From contig NZ_BBUL01000083.1 of the NCBI RefSeq assembly GCF_000953825.1, positions 1-64,000 on the forward strand: a stretch of 64,000 nt of DNA, given 5' to 3'. The position numbers were made by a program, and so were the translations under genes. This stretch comes from Cellvibrio sp. OA-2007 (GTDB lineage Bacteria > Pseudomonadota > Gammaproteobacteria > Pseudomonadales > Cellvibrionaceae). Below, piece after piece: positions 15,947 to 26,300 of the stretch; the stretch's first letter is position 1, and each line of letters starts with the position of its first letter. The notes under the pieces are model-generated. The model saw only the letters and a list, made by a program, of their open reading frames with translations. It searched no databases and was not told the origin of the DNA.

Positions 15947-18616
15947 ATGAAGCGAGTTTTGATGCGAGTTATTGGCTGTTTTCTAGCGCTTTTCCTGTCT
16001 TTTGCGGTGCAGGCGCAAACCTTTCGTGTAAGCGATATCCGTGTAGAAGGTTTGCAGCGCGTATCCGCAGGTACTGTTTTCAGTGCGATGCCTATTCGAG
16101 TAGGCGATGTTCTGAATCAGGCTGATATTCAAAATGCGACCCGCGAATTATTTAAAATTGGTTATTTCTCTGATGTTGCCATCAAACGCGATGGCGATGT
16201 GCTGGTATTGGTGATCAAAGAGCGCCCAGCGATTAATAAAATTGAGCTGAAGGGCAATAAAGCCATCAAAACTGAAAATCTGATGGATAGCTTAAAGGAT
16301 AATAATTTGTCCGAAGGGCAAATTTTTCAGCGCGCTACGCTGGAAGGTATCACTCAAGCATTGCAGCGCGAATATGTAAACCAAGGCCGTTATGGCGCTA
16401 GCGTTAATATCGAAATTGAAGATATGCCGCGCAACCAAGTAAAGGTGTTGGTGAAAATTGATGAGGGTAGTCCCTCGCGCATTAAGCAAATTAATATTAT
16501 TGGTAATAATAGCTATTCAGAAGAAGAATTGATCGATTTGTTCGAGTTGAAAACGACTGGCATGTGGTCGTGGATTTCTGGTAACGACAAATACAATAAA
16601 GAAAAAATGAAAGGGGATTTGGAACGCCTTGAGTCTTGGTATATGGATCGCGGTTATCTGAATTTCAAAATTGATTCATCGCAAATTTCATTAAGTCCCG
16701 ACAAGGCAAAAATTTTTGTTACTGTGAATATCACTGAGGGTGACATCTACAAGGTCAGTGATATTGAATTAGCCGGTGACCCTGCTATTAATGAACAAAT
16801 CATCCGTAGCATGATCTTGATGCGCAAAGATCAAACCTTTTCACAAATTCTGATGACCACATCAGAAGAGTATGTGACTAAACGCTTGGGTAATGAAGGT
16901 TATACTTTTGCCAAAGTAGAGGGCATGCCGGAGCGTAATGATGCTGATAAAACGGTAAAAATTACTTTTTTTATTGATCCGGGTAAACGTGCCTATGTAA
17001 ATCGTATTAATTTCCGTGGCAACACTAAAACGGTAGACGAAGTTTTGCGCCGTGAAATGCGTCAGATGGAAGGTGGTTCTGCTAACACTGCGCAAATTGA
17101 AAACTCTAAGGTACGCTTAGAGCGTCTTGGCTTTTTTAAAGAAGTAAAAGTAGAAAATAAAGAAGTGCCTGGTACATCAGATCAAATTGATGTTGAGTAT
17201 ACAGTTGAGGAGCAGCCGTCCGGCAGTATGGGGTTACAGGTTGGTTATGCGCAGTACTCGGGCCTTTTATTTTCCGCAAGTATTCAGCAGAACAACTGGT
17301 TCGGCACCGGTAAACAAGTGGGCTTCAGTTTTAGCCACAATCGCTACCAAACCGCGTATAACTTTAACTACAACGATCCCTACTTCACTCCTGACGGTGT
17401 CAGTCGCGGTGTAAGTTTGTACTACACCAAAAGCGATTATGGCTCATACAACGTCACCCCCTACAGTACCAACATCTATGGTGGAAAGCTGAACTTTGGT
17501 TACCCAATTTCAGATATTGAACGTATCGGTTTTGACATAGGTTTGCGTAGTCTTGAGGTAGAACCTACAAGTTATTCTTCTCAGGAAATTATCCGCAGCC
17601 CTTCCTGGAATCCAGATATTGGTTACATCACTCAATCTGAAAACTATGATTTAGTGCAACGGTTTGTGCAGGGAATCGATTACCCCAGTGGCAGCTACGA
17701 ACGCAAGCCATTTACTGAAGATATGTTGGGCGAGCCTGGGTTCTTGGATATTTATGGTGACACGTTCAATGATGCTCAAGTCAGTCTGTATTGGCTGCGC
17801 TCAACCTTAAACCGTGGAGTGTTGGCTAGCCGCGGTACATCACAACAATTTACATTTGAGCTGTCACTGCCTGGCGGCGATCTGCAGTATTACAAATTTG
17901 ATTACACTGGCCAAATTTTTACACCTTTGACTCGCTCCCTCACCTTGCGTTTGCATACCCGTTTGGGCTACACCGGTGCCTATGGCGACTTGGACGACTT
18001 GCCATTCTTTGAGCATTATTATGCCGGCGGCTTTGGCTCGGTGCGTGGTTTTGAACGAAACACTCTCGGCCCACGCAGCTCACCACAGAGAACTGCAGTT
18101 GGTAACTCAACTGTTTGGGATGACTTGAATGCTGATGGTATACAGCAAGCGGGTGAAGTTGGTGGCTATGCCTATATTTTGTGTGAAGACACTGAGGCGC
18201 CAGGTGTAGGATCGAGCGGTCAAAATGGTGTGGTTCGGATATGTAATCCTGGAGAGTTGATTAGTGATGCTGTTCTTGGCAGTACTTACACTAGCCGTAC
18301 TCGTGGTGCCTTCGGTGGTAATGTATTGATTCAGGGCGGTGCAGAAGTTTTATTTCCTCTCCCCTTTATCAAAGACCAGCGTTCGTTACAGACCACATTC
18401 TTTTTGGATGTTGGTAACGTGTTTGATACCGATTGCGGCGCGACCCAGTTAAATTGCTACGATGTCGATATTAATCACCTAAATGCATCGGTTGGTTTTG
18501 GTTTAACTTGGATTTCCGGTTTTGGCCCTATGACGTTTAGTATTGCCGAACCGTTTAGGGAAAATGAATATGATCGTACAGAAGTGTTCCAGTTCTCCTT
18601 GGGGCAAACCTTTTAA
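15947..18616 (+). CDS. bamA: Outer membrane protein assembly factor BamA
   Basis: BamA is the Omp85 barrel that inserts beta-barrel proteins into the outer membrane. The ATG at 15947 (MKRVLMRVIGCFLALFLSF) gives a clear signal peptide cut after VQA, then five POTRA domains (about 24-420) and a 16-strand barrel ending in phenylalanine (SLGQTF). The loop-6 motif VRGF is at residues 699-702. At 889 residues it is longer than E. coli BamA (810). The segment after VRGF holds a DLNADGIQQAGE loop (726-737) and two cysteines (746 and 766). In-frame ATGs at 15902 and 15929 lie upstream but would spoil the signal peptide. Confidence 0.97.
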   Translation: MKRVLMRVIGCFLALFLSFAVQAQTFRVSDIRVEGLQRVSAGTVFSAMPIRVGDVLNQADIQNATRELFKIGYFSDVAIKRDGDVLVLVIKERPAINKIELKGNKAIKTENLMDSLKDNNLSEGQIFQRATLEGITQALQREYVNQGRYGASVNIEIEDMPRNQVKVLVKIDEGSPSRIKQINIIGNNSYSEEELIDLFELKTTGMWSWISGNDKYNKEKMKGDLERLESWYMDRGYLNFKIDSSQISLSPDKAKIFVTVNITEGDIYKVSDIELAGDPAINEQIIRSMILMRKDQTFSQILMTTSEEYVTKRLGNEGYTFAKVEGMPERNDADKTVKITFFIDPGKRAYVNRINFRGNTKTVDEVLRREMRQMEGGSANTAQIENSKVRLERLGFFKEVKVENKEVPGTSDQIDVEYTVEEQPSGSMGLQVGYAQYSGLLFSASIQQNNWFGTGKQVGFSFSHNRYQTAYNFNYNDPYFTPDGVSRGVSLYYTKSDYGSYNVTPYSTNIYGGKLNFGYPISDIERIGFDIGLRSLEVEPTSYSSQEIIRSPSWNPDIGYITQSENYDLVQRFVQGIDYPSGSYERKPFTEDMLGEPGFLDIYGDTFNDAQVSLYWLRSTLNRGVLASRGTSQQFTFELSLPGGDLQYYKFDYTGQIFTPLTRSLTLRLHTRLGYTGAYGDLDDLPFFEHYYAGGFGSVRGFERNTLGPRSSPQRTAVGNSTVWDDLNADGIQQAGEVGGYAYILCEDTEAPGVGSSGQNGVVRICNPGELISDAVLGSTYTSRTRGAFGGNVLIQGGAEVLFPLPFIKDQRSLQTTFFLDVGNVFDTDCGATQLNCYDVDINHLNASVGFGLTWISGFGPMTFSIAEPFRENEYDRTEVFQFSLGQTF

Positions 18617-18653
18617 CAATAAGTTTTTAATATCATTTCAAGAGGAATAGATT

Positions 18654-19166
18654 GTGGCTGCTACACAAAAAATGTTTGCTGTTATTGTATTGTCACTCAT
18701 GTCAGCTGTTTCATGGGCACAAGGGAAAATCGTTGTGCTAGATCCAACTGCTGCAGTGATGGGCACCGCGGCTGCAAAAGCTAAGTTTGAAAAATTGCAA
18801 AAGAGCGCTGAATTTGCTGCTGCTAAGGCGTCACTGGATGGCTTGGCTGCCGACATTAAAGCATTGCAGGCTGACTATCAGAAAAATAAGTCGGTGTGGA
18901 GTGCTGAGCAAATCGCGGAAAAAGAAAAGAAATTGCAAAGTCTTGGTCAAGATTATCAATTCCAAGGCAAGAAATTACAGACTGAACAGCAAGCGTTGAT
19001 GCAGCAAATCATGCAAGAACTGGGTCCAAAAATGGAAACAGTTGTTAAGCAATTGGTAGAGTCAGACAACATCAGTATGATTGTTGATGCAAAAGCTGTG
19101 ATGATGTCAAAACCTGAAAATGATTTGACCCCCAAAGTAACCGCTTTACTTGATAAAGCCAAGTAA
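18654..19166 (+). CDS. skp: Periplasmic chaperone Skp/OmpH
   Basis: Skp is a trimeric periplasmic chaperone that carries unfolded outer-membrane proteins to BamA, encoded just upstream. The 170-residue product has a signal peptide (MAATQKMFAVIVLSLMSAVSWA), a short beta part (GKIVVLDPTAAVMGT) and long charged coiled-coil helices (about residues 40-125). The start is GTG at 18654 after AGAGGAA (18641-18647). Gene order bamA-skp-lpxD is the standard one. Confidence 0.94.
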   Translation: MAATQKMFAVIVLSLMSAVSWAQGKIVVLDPTAAVMGTAAAKAKFEKLQKSAEFAAAKASLDGLAADIKALQADYQKNKSVWSAEQIAEKEKKLQSLGQDYQFQGKKLQTEQQALMQQIMQELGPKMETVVKQLVESDNISMIVDAKAVMMSKPENDLTPKVTALLDKAK

Positions 19167-19183
19167 GATAGGTTTCGCTGTAG

Positions 19184-20209
19184 ATGAAGCGCTCTTATTT
19201 ATTGGCTGAATTGGCGCAATTGCTTGGTGCAGAGTTGCGTGGCAATGCAGAGCAAGAAATAAGTGCGCTTGCGACCTTACAGTCTGCTAGTGCAACTGAT
19301 TTAAGTTTTATTGCTAATCCAGCGTACAAAAAATATCTATCGTCAACTAAGGCAGGTGCATTACTAATTAATGCCGATCTTGCTAATGATTATGTCGGCA
19401 ATAAATTAGTCGTGAATAACCCCTATGTTGCCTATGCCCGTTTATCGGCAATATTTGAATTTCTTCGTGCTCCGTACTCAGGTATTCATCCCACTGCAGT
19501 TTTGGGATCGGATTGTGTTTTGGGAAATAATATTTCTATTGGTGCTAATGCGGTTATTGGCGATGGTGTGACTTTGGCGGATGGCGTGGTTATCGGCTCT
19601 GGTTGTTACATTGGCGATGATACTGAGGTAGGCGCCAATACCAAGCTTGCAGCCAATGTCAGTATTTATCATGGCGTGAGCATCGGTGCTGATTGTATGT
19701 TGCATAGTGGTTGCGTTATAGGTGCAGATGGCTTTGGCTTCGCGCCTGACGCAAGTGGTTGGATAAAGATCCATCAACTCGGCAGTGTGCAGATTGGCAA
19801 TAAAGTAGAAATTGGTGCTTGTACCTGTATCGATCGTGGTGCGCTTGATGATACCTACATTGGCGATGGTGCTATTATCGATAACCAGGTACAGATCGGC
19901 CACAATGTTCGTATAGGTAAAAATACTGCTATTGCTGCGCATACTGCTATTGCGGGCAGTACAACTATTGGAGCTAACTGCACCATCGCAGGTGCAGTTG
20001 CTATCGCTGGCCATTTAACGCTGGCGGATAAAGTGCATATTACCGGTAAGAGCATGGTCTCGGCTTCTATTACTGAATCAGGCTCTTACTCGTCAGGTAC
20101 TCCCTTGGCGCCGACTAAAGACTGGCGTAAAAATGCAGCGCGTTTTCGTCAGTTAGATTCATTAGCAACACGCTTAATAAAACTCGAACGCACTCATGGT
20201 GCGGAATAA
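19184..20209 (+). CDS. lpxD: UDP-3-O-acylglucosamine N-acyltransferase
   Basis: LpxD adds the N-linked hydroxyacyl chain in the third step of lipid A synthesis, using acyl-ACP. It has an N-terminal uridine-binding domain (residues 1-100, with [16 protein letters not shown]), then many left-handed beta-helix hexapeptides (for example [11 protein letters not shown]), the catalytic-histidine region (IGHNVRIG), and a C-terminal helix ([16 protein letters not shown]). It has 341 residues, the usual size. It starts 17 bp after skp. Confidence 0.97.
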   Translation: MKRSYLLAELAQLLGAELRGNAEQEISALATLQSASATDLSFIANPAYKKYLSSTKAGALLINADLANDYVGNKLVVNNPYVAYARLSAIFEFLRAPYSGIHPTAVLGSDCVLGNNISIGANAVIGDGVTLADGVVIGSGCYIGDDTEVGANTKLAANVSIYHGVSIGADCMLHSGCVIGADGFGFAPDASGWIKIHQLGSVQIGNKVEIGACTCIDRGALDDTYIGDGAIIDNQVQIGHNVRIGKNTAIAAHTAIAGSTTIGANCTIAGAVAIAGHLTLADKVHITGKSMVSASITESGSYSSGTPLAPTKDWRKNAARFRQLDSLATRLIKLERTHGAE

Positions 20210-20238
20210 TTTTTCATAGATTGCTTGGGGTTTGTACC

Positions 20239-20676
20239 ATGATGGATGTTAACGAAATTCGCGAATATTTACCGCATCGATATCCCTTTCTATTAGTGGA
20301 TCGCGTAGTGGAGTTGATTGAGGGCGAATCAATTGTCGCGTACAAAAATATCACGGTTAACGAAGAAGTCTTTAATGGTCACTTCCCGCAAAGCCCGGTA
20401 TTTCCGGGGGTGATGATTATTGAAGCAATGGCGCAGGCATCGGGAATTCTTGGTTTTAAAACCATGAACAAAAAGCCACAAGATGGTTCAATTTATTTAT
20501 TTGCCGGCGTAGATGATGTGCGCTTTAAACGTCAGGTGATTCCTGGTGATCGTCTGCAGTTGGAGTCCCGTGTCATATCTGAAAAACGTGGAATTTGGAA
20601 ATTTGAATGTAAAGCCAGCGTTGATGGTGTATTGGCAGCGTCTGCCACTATTCTCTGTGCGGACCGCAAAGTTTAA
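20239..20676 (+). CDS. fabZ: 3-hydroxyacyl-[acyl-carrier-protein] dehydratase
   Basis: FabZ dehydrates 3-hydroxyacyl-ACP in fatty-acid elongation and competes with LpxA/LpxD for the same acyl-ACP. It is a hot-dog-fold enzyme of 145 residues. The active-site His is in [15 protein letters not shown] and the active-site Glu in IEAMAQASG. Tandem ATGs at 20239 and 20242 follow a GGGG stretch (20227-20230). An in-frame TTG at 20221 is less likely because the family N-terminus is [16 protein letters not shown]. It sits between lpxD and lpxA as usual. Confidence 0.97.
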   Translation: MMDVNEIREYLPHRYPFLLVDRVVELIEGESIVAYKNITVNEEVFNGHFPQSPVFPGVMIIEAMAQASGILGFKTMNKKPQDGSIYLFAGVDDVRFKRQVIPGDRLQLESRVISEKRGIWKFECKASVDGVLAASATILCADRKV

Positions 20677-20709
20677 TTCGCGTTAGCCTGTAATCAGCGA
20701 GAACATATT

Positions 20710-21480
20710 TTGATAGATTCCTCTGCAATTATTCATCCCAGTGCAAAATTGGCACCTGATGTTCAGGTCGGCCCCTGGACCATTATTGGCCCAGATGTGG
20801 AAATTGGTGCGGGCAGTATTATTGCCTCTCATGTGGTGATGAAAGGGCCAACGACTATTGGCAAACATAATCGCATTTATCAATTCTCATCCATTGGTGA
20901 AGATACCCCTGATTTAAAATACAAAGGTGAACCAACACGTTTGGTTATTGGCGATCACAATGTGATTCGTGAAGGTGTCACGATTCATCGCGGCACAGTA
21001 CAGGATCGCAGTGAAACTACCATTGGCGATCATAATTTACTAATGGCTTATGTCCATATTGGGCACGATAGCGTGGTTGGCAATCACTGTATTTTGGTCA
21101 ATAACACCGCACTTGCTGGCCATGTACATATTGGCGACTGGGCAATTCTAAGTGGTTTTACTCTGGTTCATCAGTTTTGCAAAATTGGTGCGCATAGCTT
21201 TTCTGGTATGGGCAGTGCGATTGGTAAAGATGTTCCCGCCTATGTGATGGTCAATGGCAGCCCTGCCGAAGCAAAAAATATTAATGTGGAAGGCCTGCGC
21301 CGACGCGGTTTTACAAAAGATGATATAGGTTTGCTTACCAAAGCGTACAAAACCATTTATCGTCGCGGCTTGACCTTAGATGAAGCTTTGGCAGAATTAA
21401 ATCCATTAGCTACTGAATCCCCTGCGCTGCAGGTGTTGATTGACTCTCTCAATAGTTCGACTCGCGGTATCGTTCGTTAA
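20710..21480 (+). CDS. lpxA: UDP-N-acetylglucosamine acyltransferase
   Basis: LpxA transfers the first hydroxyacyl chain to UDP-GlcNAc, opening lipid A synthesis. It is a left-handed beta-helix enzyme of 256 residues with GPTTIGKHNRIYQFSSIGEDTPDLKYKGE, the catalytic-His region (MAYVHIGHDSVVGNHC), and a C-terminal helical part. No ATG lies near the expected start. TTG at 20710 begins the frame exactly where the family N-terminus MIDSSAIIHPSAKL is expected, with only a weak GCGAGA ribosome site 7 nt before. Rare start and weak site suggest low translation. Confidence 0.96.
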   Translation: MIDSSAIIHPSAKLAPDVQVGPWTIIGPDVEIGAGSIIASHVVMKGPTTIGKHNRIYQFSSIGEDTPDLKYKGEPTRLVIGDHNVIREGVTIHRGTVQDRSETTIGDHNLLMAYVHIGHDSVVGNHCILVNNTALAGHVHIGDWAILSGFTLVHQFCKIGAHSFSGMGSAIGKDVPAYVMVNGSPAEAKNINVEGLRRRGFTKDDIGLLTKAYKTIYRRGLTLDEALAELNPLATESPALQVLIDSLNSSTRGIVR

Positions 21481-21547
21481 GTATTTTTTGTGCAATTACT
21501 TATCTAATTTATCCCTTCGAAATACACACTAAAAATCTGGAGGCTGA

Positions 21548-22693
21548 GTGTCTGATCACATACACATAGGTATTGTAGTCGGAGAGGCCTCCGGAGATAT
21601 TCTCGGCGCGGCGTTGATGCAAGAGCTGCGCAAACATTTTCCTACGGCAGAATTTTCCGGTATCGGTGGCCCGCGTATGTTGGCGCAGGGTTTTCACTCA
21701 TATTTTCCTCAAGATCGTTTGGCGGTGATGGGGCTGATCGAACCCTTGAAACGTTTGCCGGAATTACTGCGTATCCGCAAATTTTTACGCGAACATTTTA
21801 TTGCTAACCCGCCCACTGTTTTTATTGGCGTGGATTCACCTGACTTTACCCTTTCATTGGAAGAGTCACTAAAAGCGCAAGGTATTAAAACAGTTCATTA
21901 TGTGAGCCCGTCGGTGTGGGCATGGCGACAGAAACGTATTATTAAAATTGCGCGCGCAGTCGATTTAATGCTGACATTGCTGCCCTTTGAAGCGAAGTTT
22001 TATCAGGATCACAATGTTCCAGTAGAGTTTGTCGGGCACCATCTTGCCGATGAGATTCCACTATCAGTCGATAAAACTGTTGCGCGTCAATCACTGGGCT
22101 TACCTGAAGAAGGGCGCATAGTCGCACTTTTACCTGGTAGTCGCGCGAGCGAAGTAGATCGCATGGGCGAGCTATTTATGCGAACTGCCGTTTATTGCTT
22201 GGAACAAGATCCGAACTTACACTTTATTATTCCTGCGGCGAGCCCTGATCGCTATCGTCAATTGCATATCGAAATGACTGATTATGTCGATTTTCCTATT
22301 GAGTTGCTTAACGGTCACTCTCATGAGGCTATGGCCGCTGCTGATGTGGTTTTAGTGGCATCGGGCACGGTTACGCTTGAAGCTTTACTGTTGAAAAAGC
22401 CAATGGTAGTCGCTTACAAAATGGCTTCTCTGACCTTCAAAATTTTATCCTGGTTGGTCAAAACTCCTTGGGTTTCATTGCCTAATTTATTGGCACAAAA
22501 AATGTTGGTGCCAGAATTATTGCAGGACAAGGCAACACCTGAAGCGCTCAGTGCGGCAGTAATGAACTATTTTGATAATCCTGATGAAGCGCAAGCACTC
22601 AGTCAGACGTTTGCAGAAATGCATATCGAATTAAAGCGCGATGCCAGTGCGCGCGCAGCTGATGCAGTAGCGCGTTTAATTCGACAACAATAA
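21548..22693 (+). CDS. lpxB: Lipid-A-disaccharide synthase
   Basis: LpxB is a GT19 glycosyltransferase that joins UDP-diacylglucosamine with lipid X, peripheral to the inner membrane. It has [16 protein letters not shown] at the N-terminus, [22 protein letters not shown] and [20 protein letters not shown] with the nucleotide-sugar site. The start is GTG at 21548 after a strong GGAGG (21539-21543) and gives 381 residues. A 67-bp gap separates it from lpxA. Confidence 0.97.
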   Translation: MSDHIHIGIVVGEASGDILGAALMQELRKHFPTAEFSGIGGPRMLAQGFHSYFPQDRLAVMGLIEPLKRLPELLRIRKFLREHFIANPPTVFIGVDSPDFTLSLEESLKAQGIKTVHYVSPSVWAWRQKRIIKIARAVDLMLTLLPFEAKFYQDHNVPVEFVGHHLADEIPLSVDKTVARQSLGLPEEGRIVALLPGSRASEVDRMGELFMRTAVYCLEQDPNLHFIIPAASPDRYRQLHIEMTDYVDFPIELLNGHSHEAMAAADVVLVASGTVTLEALLLKKPMVVAYKMASLTFKILSWLVKTPWVSLPNLLAQKMLVPELLQDKATPEALSAAVMNYFDNPDEAQALSQTFAEMHIELKRDASARAADAVARLIRQQ

Positions 22694-22712
22694 TTTATTA
22701 GCAGGTGGTTTT

Positions 22713-23321
22713 GTGCTTGAGCCTTTTGTCAGTGTTTACCAAGGTTTTTTGTTTGCCGGTTGTGATGAAGTAGGGCGCGGGCCACTGGCGGGTGATGTTG
22801 TTGCGGCGGCAGTGATTCTTGACCCGGAAACTCCTATTGCAGGTTTGGATGACTCCAAAAAACTCACCGAAAAAAAACGTGAGCAATTGTTTATCGAAAT
22901 TCAGCAGAAAGCCAAGAGCTGGTGTATTGCACGAGCCTCTGTTGCTGAAATCGATAAAATTAATATATTGCAGGCCAGTTTGTTAGCTATGACTCGCGCC
23001 GTACAAGGTCTGCATATTCAACCTGAGCATGTACTGGTTGATGGCAATAAATTACCCAAGTGGGCCTATACCGCTGAAGCTGTAGTAAAAGGTGATAGCC
23101 GCGTAGCTGCGATAAGCGCCGCATCCATTCTGGCTAAAGTGACGCGCGATCGTGAGATGATTGAGTTCGATAAAATCTATCCTGGTTATGGTTTTGCCGG
23201 TCACAAAGGTTATCCCACCCAAGTCCATATGGACGCATTGGACAAATTAGGTATTACCCCGATTCATCGCACCTCCTACGCTCCCGTGCGCGCTAAAATC
23301 GAACAAATGAAATTATTTTAA
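22713..23321 (+). CDS. rnhB: Ribonuclease HII
   Basis: RNase HII cuts RNA in RNA-DNA hybrids and starts removal of misincorporated ribonucleotides. Catalytic acids are visible in [12 protein letters not shown] (Asp-Glu), LVDGNKLP (Asp) and the [20 protein letters not shown] segment. The start is GTG at 22713 after GCAGGTGG; the family usually starts near this point. It has 202 residues and a typical place between lpxB and dnaE. Confidence 0.97.
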   Translation: MLEPFVSVYQGFLFAGCDEVGRGPLAGDVVAAAVILDPETPIAGLDDSKKLTEKKREQLFIEIQQKAKSWCIARASVAEIDKINILQASLLAMTRAVQGLHIQPEHVLVDGNKLPKWAYTAEAVVKGDSRVAAISAASILAKVTRDREMIEFDKIYPGYGFAGHKGYPTQVHMDALDKLGITPIHRTSYAPVRAKIEQMKLF

Positions 23322-23347
23322 TCTTTCGACTCACTTAGAAAACGATT

Positions 23348-26300
23348 ATGCCTGCTGCTAATTTTGTCCACCTGCGTTTACATACCGAGTTTTCACTAAG
23401 CGATAGTTTGGTGCGAATTAAACCGCTGGTGAAGCGCGCCGCAGAATTAAATATGCCCGCCTGTGCCATCACTGATCAGACTAATTTTTACGGGCTGATT
23501 AAATTTTATAAAGCCGCGCAGGGTGCAGGAGTAAAACCTATAGTCGGGAGTGATTTTTGGATTGCCAGTAGCGATAACGAAGGCAAGCCAACACTCATCA
23601 CTTTGTTGGCGATTAATGATCGCGGTTATAAAAATATTATCGAATTGATTTCGCGTGCTTGGCGGCAGGGACAACAACAGGGCGTGGCTTATGTGCAGCG
23701 CGAATGGATCAGCGAATTCAGCGAGGGTGTGATTGCTCTTTCTGGCGGAAAATTCGGTGATGTGGGCATGGCCTTGTTGGGAGGCAGAGCACCGCAAGCC
23801 AGTGAATTATTGCAGGGTTGGATGAAGGACTTTCCCGACCGCTTTTACTTGGAATTGCAGCGTACCGGGCGCGAGAATGATGAAAATCATCTGCACGCAG
23901 CAGTCGCACTTGCTACTGAAATGAATTGCCCGGTGGTGGCGACCAATGATGTGCGTTTTTTAAAAGCCAGCGAATTTGAAGTGCATGAAGCGCGCGTGTG
24001 TATTAGTGAAGGACGCGCACTGGATGATCCACGTCGCGAGCGTCGCTACAGTGATCAGCAATATTTCCGCACGGCAGAAGAAATGACGGAATTATTTAGC
24101 GATATTCCCGAAGCTATCGCCAATACCATTGAAATCGCCAAGCGCTGTACGGTGACGATTCAAATGGGCAAATACTTTTTGCCCGAGTACCCTGTGCCTG
24201 AAGGTTTAACCGAGGCGGAGTTTTTTTGCAAAATTTCCTTCGAAGGTTTGGAGCAACGGCTTGAGCGCATCCTGGATAAATCCGCACCGGATTATGCTGA
24301 GCGGCGCAAGGTATATGAAGACCGCTTAACATTTGAGTTAGATATTATTAACCAGATGGGATTCCCTGGTTACTTCCTTATCGTAATGGACTTTATTCAA
24401 TGGGCGAAGGATCACGATATTCCGGTTGGCCCCGGCCGTGGTTCGGGTGCGGGTTCGCTCGTTGCTTACTCCTTAAAAATTACCGATCTCGATCCGCTTG
24501 AATACGATTTACTCTTCGAACGCTTTCTAAACCCAGAGCGGGTTTCCATGCCGGACTTTGATATCGATTTCTGCATGGATAATCGCGACAAAGTTATTTC
24601 GTATGTGGCCGACAATTATGGTCGCGATGCGGTAAGTCAGATTATTACCTTCGGTACCATGGCGGCCAAAGCGGTGGTGCGCGACGTGGCGCGGGTGCAG
24701 GGAAAATCTTACGGTCTCGCCGACAAACTTTCCAAAATGATTCCGGCAACACCGGGCATGACCCTTGCGCAAGCGCTGCAAGAAGAGCCACAACTCAAAG
24801 AATTTATTGAACAAGACGGCGATGCCGGTGAAATCTGGGAGATGGCTGTTCAGCTTGAAGGCCTCACGCGCAATGTCGGTAAACATGCCGGTGGTGTGGT
24901 GATTGCGCCCACTAAACTTACCGATTTTTCACCGCTGTATTGCGATGAATCCGGTGGCGGTTTGGTAACTCAGTTCGATAAGGGTGATGTAGAAGAAGCG
25001 GGTCTGGTGAAGTTTGACTTCCTCGGTTTGCGTACCCTTACCATTATCGATTGGGCGCGCATTATGATCGATAAGCAGCGCCTTAAAAAAGGTGAAGCGC
25101 CGCTGGATATCAGCGCCATTCCACTCGATGATGCCAAAACATTTGGTTTATTAAAACGCGCAGAAACAACGGCGGTATTCCAGTTGGAATCTCGCGGTAT
25201 GAAAGATCTGATCAAACGTTTACAGCCAGATAATATCGAAGACCTGATTGCATTGGTGGCGTTGTTTCGCCCCGGTCCACTTGAGTCGGGCATGGTGGAT
25301 GACTTTATCAACCGTAAACACGGCCGCGCGCAGGTCGCTTATCCCGATGCAAAATTTCAGCATCACACCTTAAAGCCGGTACTTGAGCCGACCTATGGCG
25401 TTATTGTTTACCAGGAACAGGTAATGCAAATTGCGCAGGTGCTTGCCGGTTATACACTTGGTGGCGCGGACATGCTGCGCCGTGCGATGGGTAAGAAAAA
25501 ACCGGAAGAGATGGCCAAACAGCGCGAGGTTTTTGAAACCGGTGCAAAAAATCAGGGTGTTGATCCTGAGTTGGCGATTAAAATTTTTGATCTGGTAGAA
25601 AAATTTGCAGGCTACGGTTTTAACAAATCTCACTCTGCTGCTTATGCAATTGTCTCTTACCAAACTGCTTGGTTAAAAGCGCATTATCCCGCGCATTTTA
25701 TGGCGGCGACTATGTCGTCGGACATGGATAAAACCGATAAGGTGGTTACCTTTATCGAAGAATGTCGCACCATGAAATTAAAATTGTTACCGCCGGATGT
25801 TAACTCCGGTGAGTTTCATTTTACGGTGGACGATGCCGGCCGAATTATTTATGGCTTGGGCGCAATTAAAGGTTTGGGTGAGGGGCCGGTTGAATCAATT
25901 ATTGCTGCGCGCAATGCTGGTGGTCCGTTTAAAGATCTTTTCGATTTTTGTGCGCGTGTTGATCCGCGCAAAGTTAATAAGCGCGCAATGGAAGCGATTA
26001 TCCGCTCCGGCGCCGCAGACAATCTCGGGCCTACCAGTAATACGCCGCAACACAATATTGATCACGACCGCGCCGTCATGTTTGCCGCTATGGGCGAAGC
26101 GGTTAAAACGGCTGAGCAGGCGATGGCCAATACCAATGCGGGCATGATGGATTTATTCGGCGCGGTGATCGCCAGTGATGATTCCAAAATTGATGTGTAC
26201 ACTGAATTTCGCCGTGTGCGCACCTGGACGATGAAAGAGCGGTTGAATGCAGAAAAAGAAACGCTCGGTCTCTATCTCACTGGTCATCCGATTGATGAAT

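Noticed and set aside
19184-21480. Repeated hexapeptides in lpxD and lpxA as DNA repeats
   Set aside because: They are the protein-level repeats of left-handed beta-helix enzymes, not a DNA repeat array.
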